Positions 25,653 through 34,207 of a DNA stretch of 64,000 bases are shown here, piece by piece. Every line of letters starts with the position of its first letter. Position 1 is the stretch's first letter. The stretch covers positions 126,868 to 190,867 of the forward strand of contig NZ_ATWJ01000009.1 in NCBI RefSeq assembly GCF_000421185.1, read 5' to 3'. The position numbers were made by a program, and so were the translations under genes. This DNA comes from Ornithinimicrobium pekingense DSM 21552 (lineage in GTDB: Bacteria; Actinomycetota; Actinomycetes; Actinomycetales; Dermatophilaceae). The notes under the pieces were generated by a model, which saw only the letters and a program-made list of their open reading frames with translations, searched no databases and was not told the origin of the DNA.

Positions 25653-26810
25653 CTAGACGATGTGCTTCTCGGGCACGAGGCTACGGGCGTCGGCGAACCG
25701 GTCGACCGACAGGGCGGAGACGTCGACCCGGGGCGGACGGTCCAGGACGAGGTCGGCGACGGTCTCGCCGACCGACGGGCCCATGAGGAACCCGTGGCCG
25801 GAGAACCCCGTGGCGTACAGGACGCCCGGGACGGCGCCGGAGCGCCCGACGAGACCGTTGTGGTCCGGGGTCATCTCGTAGAGGCCGGCCCAGCCGGAGC
25901 GGAGCTCGACCTCCGCGAGGGCGGGCGCGCGTCGCTCGACCGCGGCGGCCAGCCCGGTGAGCCACGCGTCGTCGCGGTCGAGCCGGAAACCGGGCTCCTC
26001 GTGCGGGTCCGACATGCCGACGAGCAGACCGGGCCCCTCGTCGTGGAAGTAGAAGGAGGTGGAGAAGTCGATCGTGAACGGCGTCCGCGGTCCTCGGCCG
26101 GGCACCGGGCCGGTCGTGAGGATCTGGCGCCGCAGCGGCTCGACCGGCAGGTCGACGCCGAGCCAGGACCCGACCTCGCGCGACCAGGCACCGGTGGCGA
26201 CCACCACCTGCTCGGTGCGCACCACCCCTGCGGCGGTCTCGACGGCGCGCACCTGACCGTCGAGCACCTGCGCGCCGGAGGCGGCCACCCCGGTGACCAG
26301 TGTCGCGCCGCAGCGGCGGGCGGCCCGGGCGTAGCCCTGGACCACCGACTCGGGAGCGCAGTGGCCGTCCCCGGCGTGGAAGGTCGCGGCGAGCAGCCCC
26401 TCGGTGCTGATCAGCGGCGACAGCTGCCGGGCCTCCGCCGGGTCGAGCACCCGGGTCGGCACGCCCAGGGAGTTCTGCAGGGCCACGGCACGCTCGAAGT
26501 CCGCGACGTCGTGGGCGTCGTCGAGCAGGAAGAGGTAGCCGACGCGGTGCAGGTCGACCGCCTGGCCGATCTCCTCCTCGAAGCGGTCGAGAAGCTCCAG
26601 CGACCGCTGGGCGAGCCGGATGTTGACCTCGTCGCTGAACTGGGCCCGGACCCCTCCGGCGGCCCTGCAGGTCGAGCCCGAGCCGAGGGCGTCGCGCTCC
26701 AGCAGCACGACGTCCGCACCCGAGCTCGCCAGGTGGTACGCCGTGCTCAGGCCGACCACGCCCCCGCCGAGGACGACCACGTCAGCGTGGGCGGGCAGGT
26801 GCCGCGTCAT
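25653..26810 (-). CDS. FAD-dependent amine/amino-acid oxidase (DAO family)
   Basis: A 385-residue flavoprotein of the D-amino-acid-oxidase/sarcosine-oxidase-beta superfamily. The N-terminal VVVLGGGVVGLSTAYHLASSG binds ADP, followed by LLERDALGSGSTCRAAGG, a motif of the sarcosine oxidase beta/SoxB-like branch, and a C-terminal GLYEMTPDHNGLVG plus GFSGHGFLMGPSVGE that closes over the flavin. It would oxidise a secondary or primary amine such as an N-methyl amino acid or pipecolate. Together with the ALDH7-type gene 26 bases downstream, it may form an amine-to-acid pathway. The start ATG follows a GGGGCGG stretch. Confidence 0.88.
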   Translation of the reverse strand: MTRHLPAHADVVVLGGGVVGLSTAYHLASSGADVVLLERDALGSGSTCRAAGGVRAQFSDEVNIRLAQRSLELLDRFEEEIGQAVDLHRVGYLFLLDDAHDVADFERAVALQNSLGVPTRVLDPAEARQLSPLISTEGLLAATFHAGDGHCAPESVVQGYARAARRCGATLVTGVAASGAQVLDGQVRAVETAAGVVRTEQVVVATGAWSREVGSWLGVDLPVEPLRRQILTTGPVPGRGPRTPFTIDFSTSFYFHDEGPGLLVGMSDPHEEPGFRLDRDDAWLTGLAAAVERRAPALAEVELRSGWAGLYEMTPDHNGLVGRSGAVPGVLYATGFSGHGFLMGPSVGETVADLVLDRPPRVDVSALSVDRFADARSLVPEKHIV

Positions 26811-26839
26811 CGTCGACCGCCCCGCTGGTGCACGTGCCC

Positions 26840-27670
26840 TCAGACCACCAGGACGCGGCCGCCCATCCCGAGCAGCCCGTCGGACCAGAACATGTCCATG
26901 GCCGCGACCGAGATGCGGGCGCAGCCGTGGGAGGCCGGCACGGGCGGGATCGAGGCGGAGCCGTGGATGGCGAAGTTGCCGTCGTAGAACATCGGGCGGT
27001 AGAGCTCGCCGAGCTCGCCCTCGCGCCAGCCGCTGCCGTCCATGTAGCCCACGACGAAGTCGCCGGTGGGGGTGTGGGCGTGGTAGCTCTGCTCCTGGTA
27101 CTCGTAGGGCTCGCCGTTGCCGGTCGAGGTGTTGAGCACCATCGTGCTGCTTCCCCCGCGGACGACGAGGAGCAGCTGCGTGGTCAGGTGGACCTCGACG
27201 TGGTTGCCGCCGGCCACGGGTGCCGGACGGTGGCCGGTGGCCAGCGCCTGCTGCGTCAGCGGGCCCGCGACGCCGTCGCGGTAGAGGCCGTGCGCCTTCT
27301 GCACCGCCCAGACGGCCTGCTGGGTGAGGTGGCCGAACCCTCCGTCGGGGGCGCCGCACCAGTAGCCGTGCGTGTTCAGCTGCTCCTGCAGGGCCCAGAC
27401 GCCCTCCCCCGCGTCCCCGCGCTGGAAGGCAGCAGGTGGTTCGGGTTCGGGCTCGGGCTTGGGCTCCACGGGAGGCTCCGGCTCGGGCTCGGGCTCGACG
27501 GGAGGCTCGGGCTCGGGCGGCGGCGGGACGACGTAGCGCTCGACGTCGTCGGCCAGGCCCCCGACCACCGCGCCGGTGACGAGCCCGAAGCTGCCCTTGA
27601 GCAGGTCGCGCCGGCGCAGCGCCAGGCGTCCGACGGACGTCGACCACCCGTCGTAGCGTTGTGTCCTCAC
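26840..27670 (-). CDS. Tat-exported L,D-transpeptidase with peptidoglycan-binding domain
   Basis: A 276-residue cell-wall enzyme. A twin-arginine-type signal (LALRRRDLLKGSFGL, residues 16-30) is followed by a Pro-Glu-rich spacer at 49-80, a PG_binding_1 domain at about 82-140 (GDAGEGVWALQEQLN, GPLTQQAL) and a YkuD catalytic domain from about 155 with the active-site HGSAS and SHGCARIS (Cys in the latter). It forms 3-3 crosslinks or attaches proteins in peptidoglycan. The GTG start at 27670 has GAGGGG 7 bases upstream; the earlier GTG at 27685 has none. The Pro-Glu spacer probably spans the wall. Confidence 0.9.
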   Translation of the reverse strand: MRTQRYDGWSTSVGRLALRRRDLLKGSFGLVTGAVVGGLADDVERYVVPPPPEPEPPVEPEPEPEPPVEPKPEPEPEPPAAFQRGDAGEGVWALQEQLNTHGYWCGAPDGGFGHLTQQAVWAVQKAHGLYRDGVAGPLTQQALATGHRPAPVAGGNHVEVHLTTQLLLVVRGGSSTMVLNTSTGNGEPYEYQEQSYHAHTPTGDFVVGYMDGSGWREGELGELYRPMFYDGNFAIHGSASIPPVPASHGCARISVAAMDMFWSDGLLGMGGRVLVV

Positions 27671-27784
27671 CCCAGGTCCCCTCACGCGCGCTGATCAGTG
27701 TCGCCAGTAGACGCACCGCCCCGGACCCGAGGTTGCCCGCCACGCCCGCCCTTTGTCGAATCGTGACCTTCGGCGGTCGCCTGG

Positions 27785-28819
27785 TCAGGACACCTGGACC
27801 CAGACGCCGCCCAGCTCCTCGTGCAGCGAGCATTCGGCGGACTCGAGGGTCATCTCCAGGGACGGGGCAGGCGCCGGCGGGGCCGCGCCCGCGATCCCGC
27901 GCAGCTGGAGCCCGCCGAGCACCGCGGACGACCCCTCCGGGCAGCCCCGCGACCCGTCGCCGCTGGTCAGCCGGAGCCGGCCCGTGGCGTCGCGCGTGAC
28001 CGTGCCCGTGTCGTCCGGGTTGACGAACAGCTCCCCGCCGTCGTCGAGCACGTACTGCCCGTCGTCGACGCCCCCGGGGGTCACGATGCTCAGCAGGCGC
28101 CCGGTCCCCTGCTGCAGCCACGTCCGGCTGATGCGGGCCACCGACTCCACCGCGGTGGGGGCTTGGTGCCAGCGGGCGGCCTCGGCGTTCTCGACCGGCC
28201 CGGAGCCGGTCCAGACCAGCCCGGCGCCGACCTCCGACAGGGGCGAGACGCGGACCCAGGTCGCGATGTCCACGCCCCCGCACGGGCTTCCTGGCGGGTC
28301 GGGGGCTCGCACGACCCGGCCGACCATGTGCCCGTCGTCGGTGATCCGCACCTGCCAGTCGCACAGCTCACGGGGGAGCTCGACGACGCCGTCGCCGACC
28401 GAGTAGTCGACCGGCTCGCCGCTCTCCAGACCGCGGTGGCTCGGGTTGGCGAAGCTGACCGTGCCGTCCCGGTGGAAGGACCACAGCCACCCGGAGGCGT
28501 CGGAGGTCAGCAGCCAGATGCCCGCGAGGCTGTCGACGCTGGTCGGCAGCACGGTCGCGGGAGGCTCGACGACCGGGCGGCCGGCGGGCTGCGGCTCCGG
28601 CGACCGCTCGGCGAGCTCGCGCCACCCGAGCGTCCCGCCGAGGGCCAGCGCGCCGACCACGGCGGCGGCCACGAGCCCCTGGGCCCGGTGGTGCCGCCGC
28701 TCCAGCTGCTCGCGCCGGTGGATGAACCGGTGCTGGGCGTGCGCCAGGTCCTCCTCGGAGACCTCGACCTCCCGGGCCACCGTCCGCAGCGAGCTGCGCA
28801 GCATCTCGTCCAGGTTCAT
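27785..28819 (-). CDS. Single-pass membrane protein cotranscribed with sigma factor
   Basis: A 344-residue protein with a charged N-terminal cytoplasmic part (about 1-46), one transmembrane helix at about 47-66 (GLVAAAVVGALALGGTLGW) and a large outer domain built from repeated strands (IWLLTSDASGWLWSFHRDGTVSF, GGELFVNPDDTGTV). It overlaps the sigma factor gene by 4 bases (ATGA). Such partners of SigE-type sigma factors are often regulators or sensors, but no zinc-binding anti-sigma motif is seen. Its role as an anti-sigma factor is therefore only an inference from position and topology. Confidence 0.8.
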   Translation of the reverse strand: MNLDEMLRSSLRTVAREVEVSEEDLAHAQHRFIHRREQLERRHHRAQGLVAAAVVGALALGGTLGWRELAERSPEPQPAGRPVVEPPATVLPTSVDSLAGIWLLTSDASGWLWSFHRDGTVSFANPSHRGLESGEPVDYSVGDGVVELPRELCDWQVRITDDGHMVGRVVRAPDPPGSPCGGVDIATWVRVSPLSEVGAGLVWTGSGPVENAEAARWHQAPTAVESVARISRTWLQQGTGRLLSIVTPGGVDDGQYVLDDGGELFVNPDDTGTVTRDATGRLRLTSGDGSRGCPEGSSAVLGGLQLRGIAGAAPPAPAPSLEMTLESAECSLHEELGGVWVQVS

Positions 28820-29421
28820 GGGGTCTCCTCCAGTCGGGTCGACAGCGTGGCGCGGGCCCGGTGCGCGTGCCTTTTGACGGAGCCGGTGCCGATGCCCAGC
28901 AGCTGCGCCGTCTCGGTCTCGCTGAGCTCGAGGTAGTAGCGGCAGACAACGACCTCCCGCTGGCGCAGCGGCAGGGCGCGGACGGCCTCGGCGAGTCGGT
29001 GCGCCTCGTCGCGGGCGATCACCGAGGAGCTGCTGGTGTCCACCGGCGGCGGCTCCACCCAGCTGGTGCGGGTCCGCTCCCGGACCAGTGCCCGGATCCG
29101 GGACCGGGCACCGTTGAGCACGGCCGCGCGCAGGTAGCCCACCGGCCAGGTGGTGTCCCGCACGGCGGACCAGCGGACGTAGAGGGAGCAGAAGGCGTCC
29201 ATGACCACGTCCTCGGCGCTGCAGCGGTCCCCCAGGATGCAGTAGGCGAGCCGGAGCAGCCCCTCGTACTCCTCACTGAACAGCTCCTCGACGACGTCGT
29301 CGCGTCCACGCTCCACGGCCCGGGGGCCCGCGTCCCGGACGCGGACCGGCGGGAGCACCTGCGGCTCACCGGACCCCGGCTGCGACAGCCCCGTCACCGT
29401 CTCCTCGGCTGGGTGTCTCAT
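28816..29421 (-). CDS. SigE-family RNA polymerase sigma factor
   Basis: A 201-residue sigma-70 family factor of the actinobacterial SigE (ECF-like) group. Region 2 is at FSEEYEGLLRLAYCILGD followed by CSAEDVVMDAFCSLYVRW (core binding and -10 recognition); region 4 is at ALPLRQREVVVCRYYLEL with the helix-turn-helix TETAQLLGIGTGSVKRHAHR. The ATG at 29421 is the most likely start but lacks a well-placed ribosome site; a GTG at 29457 is in frame. The N-terminal extension of about 40 residues is low in structure. It is co-translated with a membrane protein. Confidence 0.85.
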   Translation of the reverse strand: MRHPAEETVTGLSQPGSGEPQVLPPVRVRDAGPRAVERGRDDVVEELFSEEYEGLLRLAYCILGDRCSAEDVVMDAFCSLYVRWSAVRDTTWPVGYLRAAVLNGARSRIRALVRERTRTSWVEPPPVDTSSSSVIARDEAHRLAEAVRALPLRQREVVVCRYYLELSETETAQLLGIGTGSVKRHAHRARATLSTRLEETP

Positions 29422-29516
29422 GCCCTCTAGTCGCCCCCGGCCGCGCAAGGTTGACACCCTCCCAGACTGGCATCAGCCGAGCACCCCGCCAACTACCCGG
29501 CGGGGGCGCGCAGCCC

Positions 29517-29545
29517 TTCGCGCCCGGCCACCAGGCCACTAGGGT
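29517..29545 (+). promoter_or_regulatory. Promoter of the Tricorn protease gene (leaderless)
   Basis: TTCGCG (29517-29522) and TAGGGT (29540-29545) are 17 bases apart. The GTG at 29553 lies 7 bases after the -10 box, so the transcript probably starts at the start codon. Confidence 0.55.
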
Positions 29546-29552
29546 CGGCGAG

Positions 29553-32500
29553 GTGGAGAACTACCTGCGCTACCCGCACCTGCACGCGGACCTGGTCACC
29601 TTCGTCGCGGCCGACGACGTGTGGATCGCACCGGTGGGTGGAGGCCGGGCATGGCGGTTGACGCACGACTCGGTGCCGGCCGCCTTCCCCCGCTTCTCGC
29701 CCGACGGCGCGCACGTCGCCTTCGTCTCGCACCGCGACGGGCACCCCGAGGCGTATGCCGTGCCGGTCACCGGGGACGGGTCTCCGCGACGGCTGACCTG
29801 GTGGGGTGCGAAGAACACGCGGCTCCTGGGCTGGGACGGCCCCGACCGCGTGCTGGTCGCCTCGCACGCCGGTCAGCCCAACCTGCGGCACCTCGTCGTC
29901 CGCTCGGTGGGTCTGGACGGGTCGGTGCGCACGCCGCCGTACGGGCCGGCCTGGGGCGTGTCGGTCCGCGAGGACGGCGTCGTCGCGCTGGCGACCCCCG
30001 GGAGCCGCCCGCCGGCCCACTGGAAGCGCTACCGGGGTGGCACGGCCCCGCGGCTGTGGCTCGGCCGCGGTGACGGGTCCGGCGGACTGGAGTGGGAGCG
30101 CGTGCTGCGCCAGGACACCGCGGGGCTCGTGGACCCGATGTGGGTGGACGGCAGGCTGGTCTTCGTGTCCGACCGGGCCGCGGTCTTCCCCGGCACCGCA
30201 GGGGAGGCGGACCGGCAGGCCGACCTGTGGGCCTTCGCCGTCGGGGAGGTCACCGCCGACAGCGTCCCCGAGCAGGTGACGGACCAGGGCCCGGACCTGG
30301 GTTACGTCCGGGACGCCACCACGGACGGGCACCGGGTCGTCTGGCACAGCCGCGGCCGGCTGTGGGTGCTGGACAGCCTGTCCGCGACGCCGCGCGAGGT
30401 GCGCGTGAGCCTGCCCGGCGCGGCGGCGACGCCATACACCCTCTCCCCCACCGACCAGCTCGGGGCGCTGCGTCCCGACCACGGGGGCGACGCGAGCCTG
30501 GTGGGCTGGCACGGCTCGGTCTACTGGCTGGCGCACCGCGAGGGCCCTGCGCGTGCGCTGGTCGCGCAGGACGGCGTGCGGGCGCGGGAGCCCCAGCTCC
30601 TCGGGCGCACCGGCCGGGCCGTCATGGTCACCGACGCCGACGGCGAGGACCGGCTCGAGGTGCACGACCTGGAGTCCGCTGCCGGGGTCGGGCCGACCGT
30701 GGTGGTCGCCGCCGGCCGGCTGGCCCGCGTGCTGCACCTGGCCGCCGACCCGGCCGGCGAGCGGGTGGCGCTCGTCTCCCACGACGGCGCCGTGCGGCTG
30801 GTGGACCTTCCCGCGCGCGGCTCGGAGCGGTCCGAGGGCACCGTGCGGGAGGTGGCGCGCTCGGAGCAGGGTGAGGCGCTCTCCCCCGGGTTCTCCCCCG
30901 ACGGGCGCTACCTGCTGTGGTCGCAGCCGACCGCGGGCGAGTCCGAGCTGCACCGGCTGATGATCCTCGACACCCGCGACCCCGCCGCGCAGGCCCGCGC
31001 CCTGACGTCGGGGACCTTCCACGACCACGACCCGGCGTTCACCCGCGACGGCCGGCACGTGGTGTTCCTGTCCGAGCGGACCTTCGACCCCGACTACGAC
31101 GCGCACGAGTTCGCGCTGTCGTTCTCGGGCTCGACCCGTCCCTGGCTGCTCCCGCTGGCCGCCGACCAGGCACCGCCGTTCGGGCCGACCGCGCAGGGCT
31201 GGCGGCTGAGCGGGAGCAAGGATGACGGCAGGGGCGGGCACCACGACGGCCAGGGCGAGCCGGAGGATGAGACGCCGCCCGTCTCTCCCGACCTGGACCT
31301 CGAGGGCGCCGAGCAGCGGGTCGTGCCGTTCCCGGTGCCGAGCGGCCGCTACCGCGACCTGCGCGTCGTCAAGGACGGGGTGATCTGGGTCAGCGAGGCC
31401 GGGGACACCGGCGTGCTCGGCACCCGCCGCGCGGGCGTGTCCGGAGAGCCGGGCTGCGACACCGTCGAGCTCTGGTCCTTCCCCCGACGGACCGTCGAGG
31501 TCGTCGTGGACAAGGTGGACGAGGTCGAGGTGTCGGGCGACGGCGAGCGCCTGGTCGTCCGTCACAAGGACTCCGTCACCGTCACCCCCGCCGACCACAA
31601 GCCCGAGGACGACGACCCGGCGGTGGTCAAGGTGGACCTCGACCGGCTCCGGCGCGAGGTGCGGCCGCAGGAGCTGTGGCGCCAGATGTTCGAGGAGAAC
31701 GGCCGCATCATGCGTGACCACTACTGGCGCCCCGACATGGACGGCGTCGACTGGGAGGCGGTGCTCGACCGCTGGCGCCCGGTGGTCGGGGCGGTCGCGA
31801 CGCACGACGACCTCGTCGACGTGCTGTGGGAGACGGTGGCCGAGCTCAACACCTCCCACGCCTACGTGCTGCCCGCCGAGCCACCGGGTTCGGAGATCGC
31901 CGAACGCCGGCTCGGCCTGCTCGGGGCCGACCTGACCCGCACCGCGGAGGGCTGGCGCATCGAGCGGATCCTGCCCGGGGAGTCCAGCGAGCCCGAGGCA
32001 CGCTCGCCGCTCGAGGCGGCAGGCGTCGGCGCCCGCGTGGGCGACCTGGTCGTCGCCGTCGACGGCGCCCCCGTGGACACGGCATACGGGCCGGCGCCCC
32101 GCCTCATGGGGGCGGCGGGCAAGCCGGTGGAGCTGACCCTGCGCCGCGACGGCGCCGACCGGCGGGTGGTGGTCGTGCCGCTCGCCGACGAGGAGGTGCT
32201 GCGCTACCAGGACTGGGTGCGGTCACGGCGCGACTACGTGCGCGAGCGCTCCGGCGGCCGGCTCGGATACGTGCACGTCCCTGACATGACCAGCTACGGC
32301 TGGGCCCAGCTGCACCGGGACCTGCGGCACGCGAGCGAGCGCGAGGGTCTGGTCGTCGACGTCCGCTACAACCGCGGCGGGCACACCAGCCAGCTGGTGC
32401 TCTCGCGGCTGCTGGCGCCCGCGGTCGGGTGGGCGCCGGCGCGGCACTACGCGGTGGCCGGGCGCTACCCGGCGACCGCCCCGCGCGGTCCGGTCGTGCT

Positions 32501-32864
32501 CGTCGCCAACGAGAACTCCGGCTCCGACGGCGACATCGTCAACGCCGCCGGGCAGGCCATGGGTGTCGGCCCGGTCGTCGGCGTGCGCACGTGGGGCGGC
32601 GTGGTGGGGATCGACGGGCGCTTCGACCTCGTCGACGGCACGTCGATCACCCAGCCGCGCTACGCCTTCTGGCTCAAGGGCAAGGACTGGGGCGTGGAGA
32701 ACCACGGGGTCGACCCCGACATCGAGGTCGAGCACACCCCGGCGGACTTCTTCGGGGCCGACGACCCGCAGCTGGACCGGGCGATGGCCGAGGCGTTCCG
32801 GATGCTCGAGGAGCGGCCCGCCGCCAGCGCACCCGACCTGCCGGCGCCACGGGTGCGGCGCTGA
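29553..32864 (+). CDS. Tricorn protease homologue
   Basis: A 1103-residue tricorn-type serine protease of family S41, which cuts oligopeptides released by larger proteases in the cytoplasm. The N-terminal half forms beta-propellers (repeats such as PRFSPDGAHVAFVSHRDG and SPGFSPDGRYLLWSQ). The middle has a PDZ-like segment (GARVGDLVVAVDGAPVD), and the C-terminal core has TSHAYVL (Ser-His) and NENSGSDGDIVN, the Ser of SGSDGD being the nucleophile. DWGVENHGVDPDIEVEHTP ends the core. The length agrees with known tricorns (about 1070). The GTG start is placed by the leaderless promoter; an upstream in-frame reading adds low-complexity sequence only. Confidence 0.93.
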   Translation: MENYLRYPHLHADLVTFVAADDVWIAPVGGGRAWRLTHDSVPAAFPRFSPDGAHVAFVSHRDGHPEAYAVPVTGDGSPRRLTWWGAKNTRLLGWDGPDRVLVASHAGQPNLRHLVVRSVGLDGSVRTPPYGPAWGVSVREDGVVALATPGSRPPAHWKRYRGGTAPRLWLGRGDGSGGLEWERVLRQDTAGLVDPMWVDGRLVFVSDRAAVFPGTAGEADRQADLWAFAVGEVTADSVPEQVTDQGPDLGYVRDATTDGHRVVWHSRGRLWVLDSLSATPREVRVSLPGAAATPYTLSPTDQLGALRPDHGGDASLVGWHGSVYWLAHREGPARALVAQDGVRAREPQLLGRTGRAVMVTDADGEDRLEVHDLESAAGVGPTVVVAAGRLARVLHLAADPAGERVALVSHDGAVRLVDLPARGSERSEGTVREVARSEQGEALSPGFSPDGRYLLWSQPTAGESELHRLMILDTRDPAAQARALTSGTFHDHDPAFTRDGRHVVFLSERTFDPDYDAHEFALSFSGSTRPWLLPLAADQAPPFGPTAQGWRLSGSKDDGRGGHHDGQGEPEDETPPVSPDLDLEGAEQRVVPFPVPSGRYRDLRVVKDGVIWVSEAGDTGVLGTRRAGVSGEPGCDTVELWSFPRRTVEVVVDKVDEVEVSGDGERLVVRHKDSVTVTPADHKPEDDDPAVVKVDLDRLRREVRPQELWRQMFEENGRIMRDHYWRPDMDGVDWEAVLDRWRPVVGAVATHDDLVDVLWETVAELNTSHAYVLPAEPPGSEIAERRLGLLGADLTRTAEGWRIERILPGESSEPEARSPLEAAGVGARVGDLVVAVDGAPVDTAYGPAPRLMGAAGKPVELTLRRDGADRRVVVVPLADEEVLRYQDWVRSRRDYVRERSGGRLGYVHVPDMTSYGWAQLHRDLRHASEREGLVVDVRYNRGGHTSQLVLSRLLAPAVGWAPARHYAVAGRYPATAPRGPVVLVANENSGSDGDIVNAAGQAMGVGPVVGVRTWGGVVGIDGRFDLVDGTSITQPRYAFWLKGKDWGVENHGVDPDIEVEHTPADFFGADDPQLDRAMAEAFRMLEERPAASAPDLPAPRVRR

Positions 32865-32885
32865 CTCCCTACGACGTCGGCCGCG

Positions 32886-32900
32886 GCGGACGGCGTCCGC
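32886..32900. terminator. Short stem-loop between convergent genes
   Basis: GCGGAC (32886-32891) pairs with GTCCGC (32895-32900) around GGC, 20 bases after the Tricorn stop codon and before the convergent VOC gene's end. It may terminate in both directions. Confidence 0.45.
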
Positions 32901-32925
32901 ACCCCGGCGCCCGTCCCCGGTCCAG

Positions 32926-33303
32926 CTAGGAGGACGACGCCCGCTGGCACACCATGAGCGGGGTGCCGTCCGGGTCCTCGAACTGGACGAAGGACACGCT
33001 GCCGATGTCCTCCACCGAGGAGGTGATGCGGACGTCGAGGCGCTGGAGGTGGCCGACGGTGGCCTCCATGTCGTCGGTCCAGAAGAAGAAGCGCGGCGGA
33101 CCGTCGGTGCTGAAGTCCGGCCGGTTGGCGTCCAGGGCCAGGGTGGGCCCCTCCTCCACCGGCACGTCCAGGATGGTGCCCCCGTGCGAGGGCAGCTCCG
33201 GTGTGAACCCCAGGAGGGCGCCGTACCAGCGGGCAGCCTTGCGCATGTCGCGGACGGGGATGAAGACCTGGCCGACGTGGCGGCGTACGGGTGAGTCGGG
33301 CAT
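32926..33303 (-). CDS. VOC (glyoxalase/bleomycin-resistance fold) protein
   Basis: A 125-residue single VOC-domain-pair protein. HVGQVFIPVRDMRKAARWYGALLGF at the start and FVQFEDPDGTPLMVCQ at the end are the classic glyoxalase/dioxygenase-fold markers; the two partial modules would form one active site, perhaps as a dimer. A metal His and Glu are present (HVGQ, FEDPDG). The substrate is unknown. The ATG follows TACCGT by 8 bases. A longer in-frame upstream reading is not supported. Confidence 0.85.
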   Translation of the reverse strand: MPDSPVRRHVGQVFIPVRDMRKAARWYGALLGFTPELPSHGGTILDVPVEEGPTLALDANRPDFSTDGPPRFFFWTDDMEATVGHLQRLDVRITSSVEDIGSVSFVQFEDPDGTPLMVCQRASSS

Positions 33304-33332
33304 GGGCGAGGACGGTAGCAAGGAGGCCGGGG

Positions 33333-34136
33333 TCAGCGCAGGTGGCTGGCGCCGTTGAAGTCGACCACCGCGCCCGAAGCCCACTCGGCGCCGGGCTGAG
33401 CCAGCGCCACGATCGCCGTGGCGACCTCCTCGGGGGTCGCGACCCGCCCGAAGGGGCTCTGACCGCGGATCTGGTCGCCGCCAGGGCCGTCCAGGAGCGC
33501 GGCGGCCATCTCGGTCGCGATGAAGCCGGGGGCGATCGAGACCACCCCGATGCCGTGGGGCGCCAGCGCCACGGCCATCGACTGCCCGAACGCGTGCAGG
33601 CCGGCCTTGCTGGCGCCGTACGCGGGGACGTCAGGCTCACCGCGGTAGGCGCCGCGCGAGCCGACGTTGACGACCCGCCCCACCGGCTGCCCGTCTGCCG
33701 GGGCGACCTCCATCATGTGCCGGGCGACGCAGAAGGTCAGGTTGGCCGGGCCCATGAGGTTGGTCGCCAGGGTGGTCTGCCAGGCCCGGACCCAGCCGTC
33801 GTAGTCGGTGTCGGTCAACCGGTGGTCGCCCCGCCGGCTCACCCCGCCGGCCGGGTCGAGGAAGAGCGCGGCGTTGTTGACCAGCACGTCGACCCGCCCC
33901 AGCGCCTGCACCGCGGCCTCCGCCAGCCGGGCGGTCGCAGCCGGGTCGGCCAGGTCGGCCTGCAGCACCGCATGCCCCTCGCCGGGCAGGTGTGCGAGCA
34001 CCTCACGGGCCCGCTCCTCGGCCCCGCGGTAGTGGACGACGACGCGGTCCCCACGCTCCGCGAAAGCCCGGGCCGTGGCCGCCCCCACCCCGCGGGAGCC
34101 ACCGGTCACCAGCACACCACGTCCTGAGCTCGTCAT
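33333..34136 (-). CDS. Short-chain dehydrogenase/reductase (SDR)
   Basis: A 267-residue classical SDR. The Rossmann TGGSRGVG is at residues 11-18, the structural NNA in VLVNNAALF, the catalytic Ser in NVGSRGAYRG and the Tyr-X-X-X-Lys in PAYGASK. It is likely a 3-ketoacyl reductase-like NAD(P)H enzyme but the substrate is not known. A TACAGT box ends 6 bases before the ATG. It is divergent from the NYN gene. Confidence 0.92.
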   Translation of the reverse strand: MTSSGRGVLVTGGSRGVGAATARAFAERGDRVVVHYRGAEERAREVLAHLPGEGHAVLQADLADPAATARLAEAAVQALGRVDVLVNNAALFLDPAGGVSRRGDHRLTDTDYDGWVRAWQTTLATNLMGPANLTFCVARHMMEVAPADGQPVGRVVNVGSRGAYRGEPDVPAYGASKAGLHAFGQSMAVALAPHGIGVVSIAPGFIATEMAAALLDGPGGDQIRGQSPFGRVATPEEVATAIVALAQPGAEWASGAVVDFNGASHLR

Positions 34137-34194
34137 GGCGACACTGTACGGAAGGGCCGCCGCGGCCGTCCGCCCGCTCCTGACCTGCGGTGGG

Positions 34195-34200
34195 TAGGGT
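34195..34200 (+). promoter_or_regulatory. Likely -10 box of the NYN-domain gene
   Basis: TAGGGT lies 7 bases before the GTG at 34208 and 59 bases from the divergent SDR start. It is the reason for choosing that GTG rather than the two in-frame GTG codons upstream. Confidence 0.45.
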
Positions 34201-34207
34201 GAGCGAC

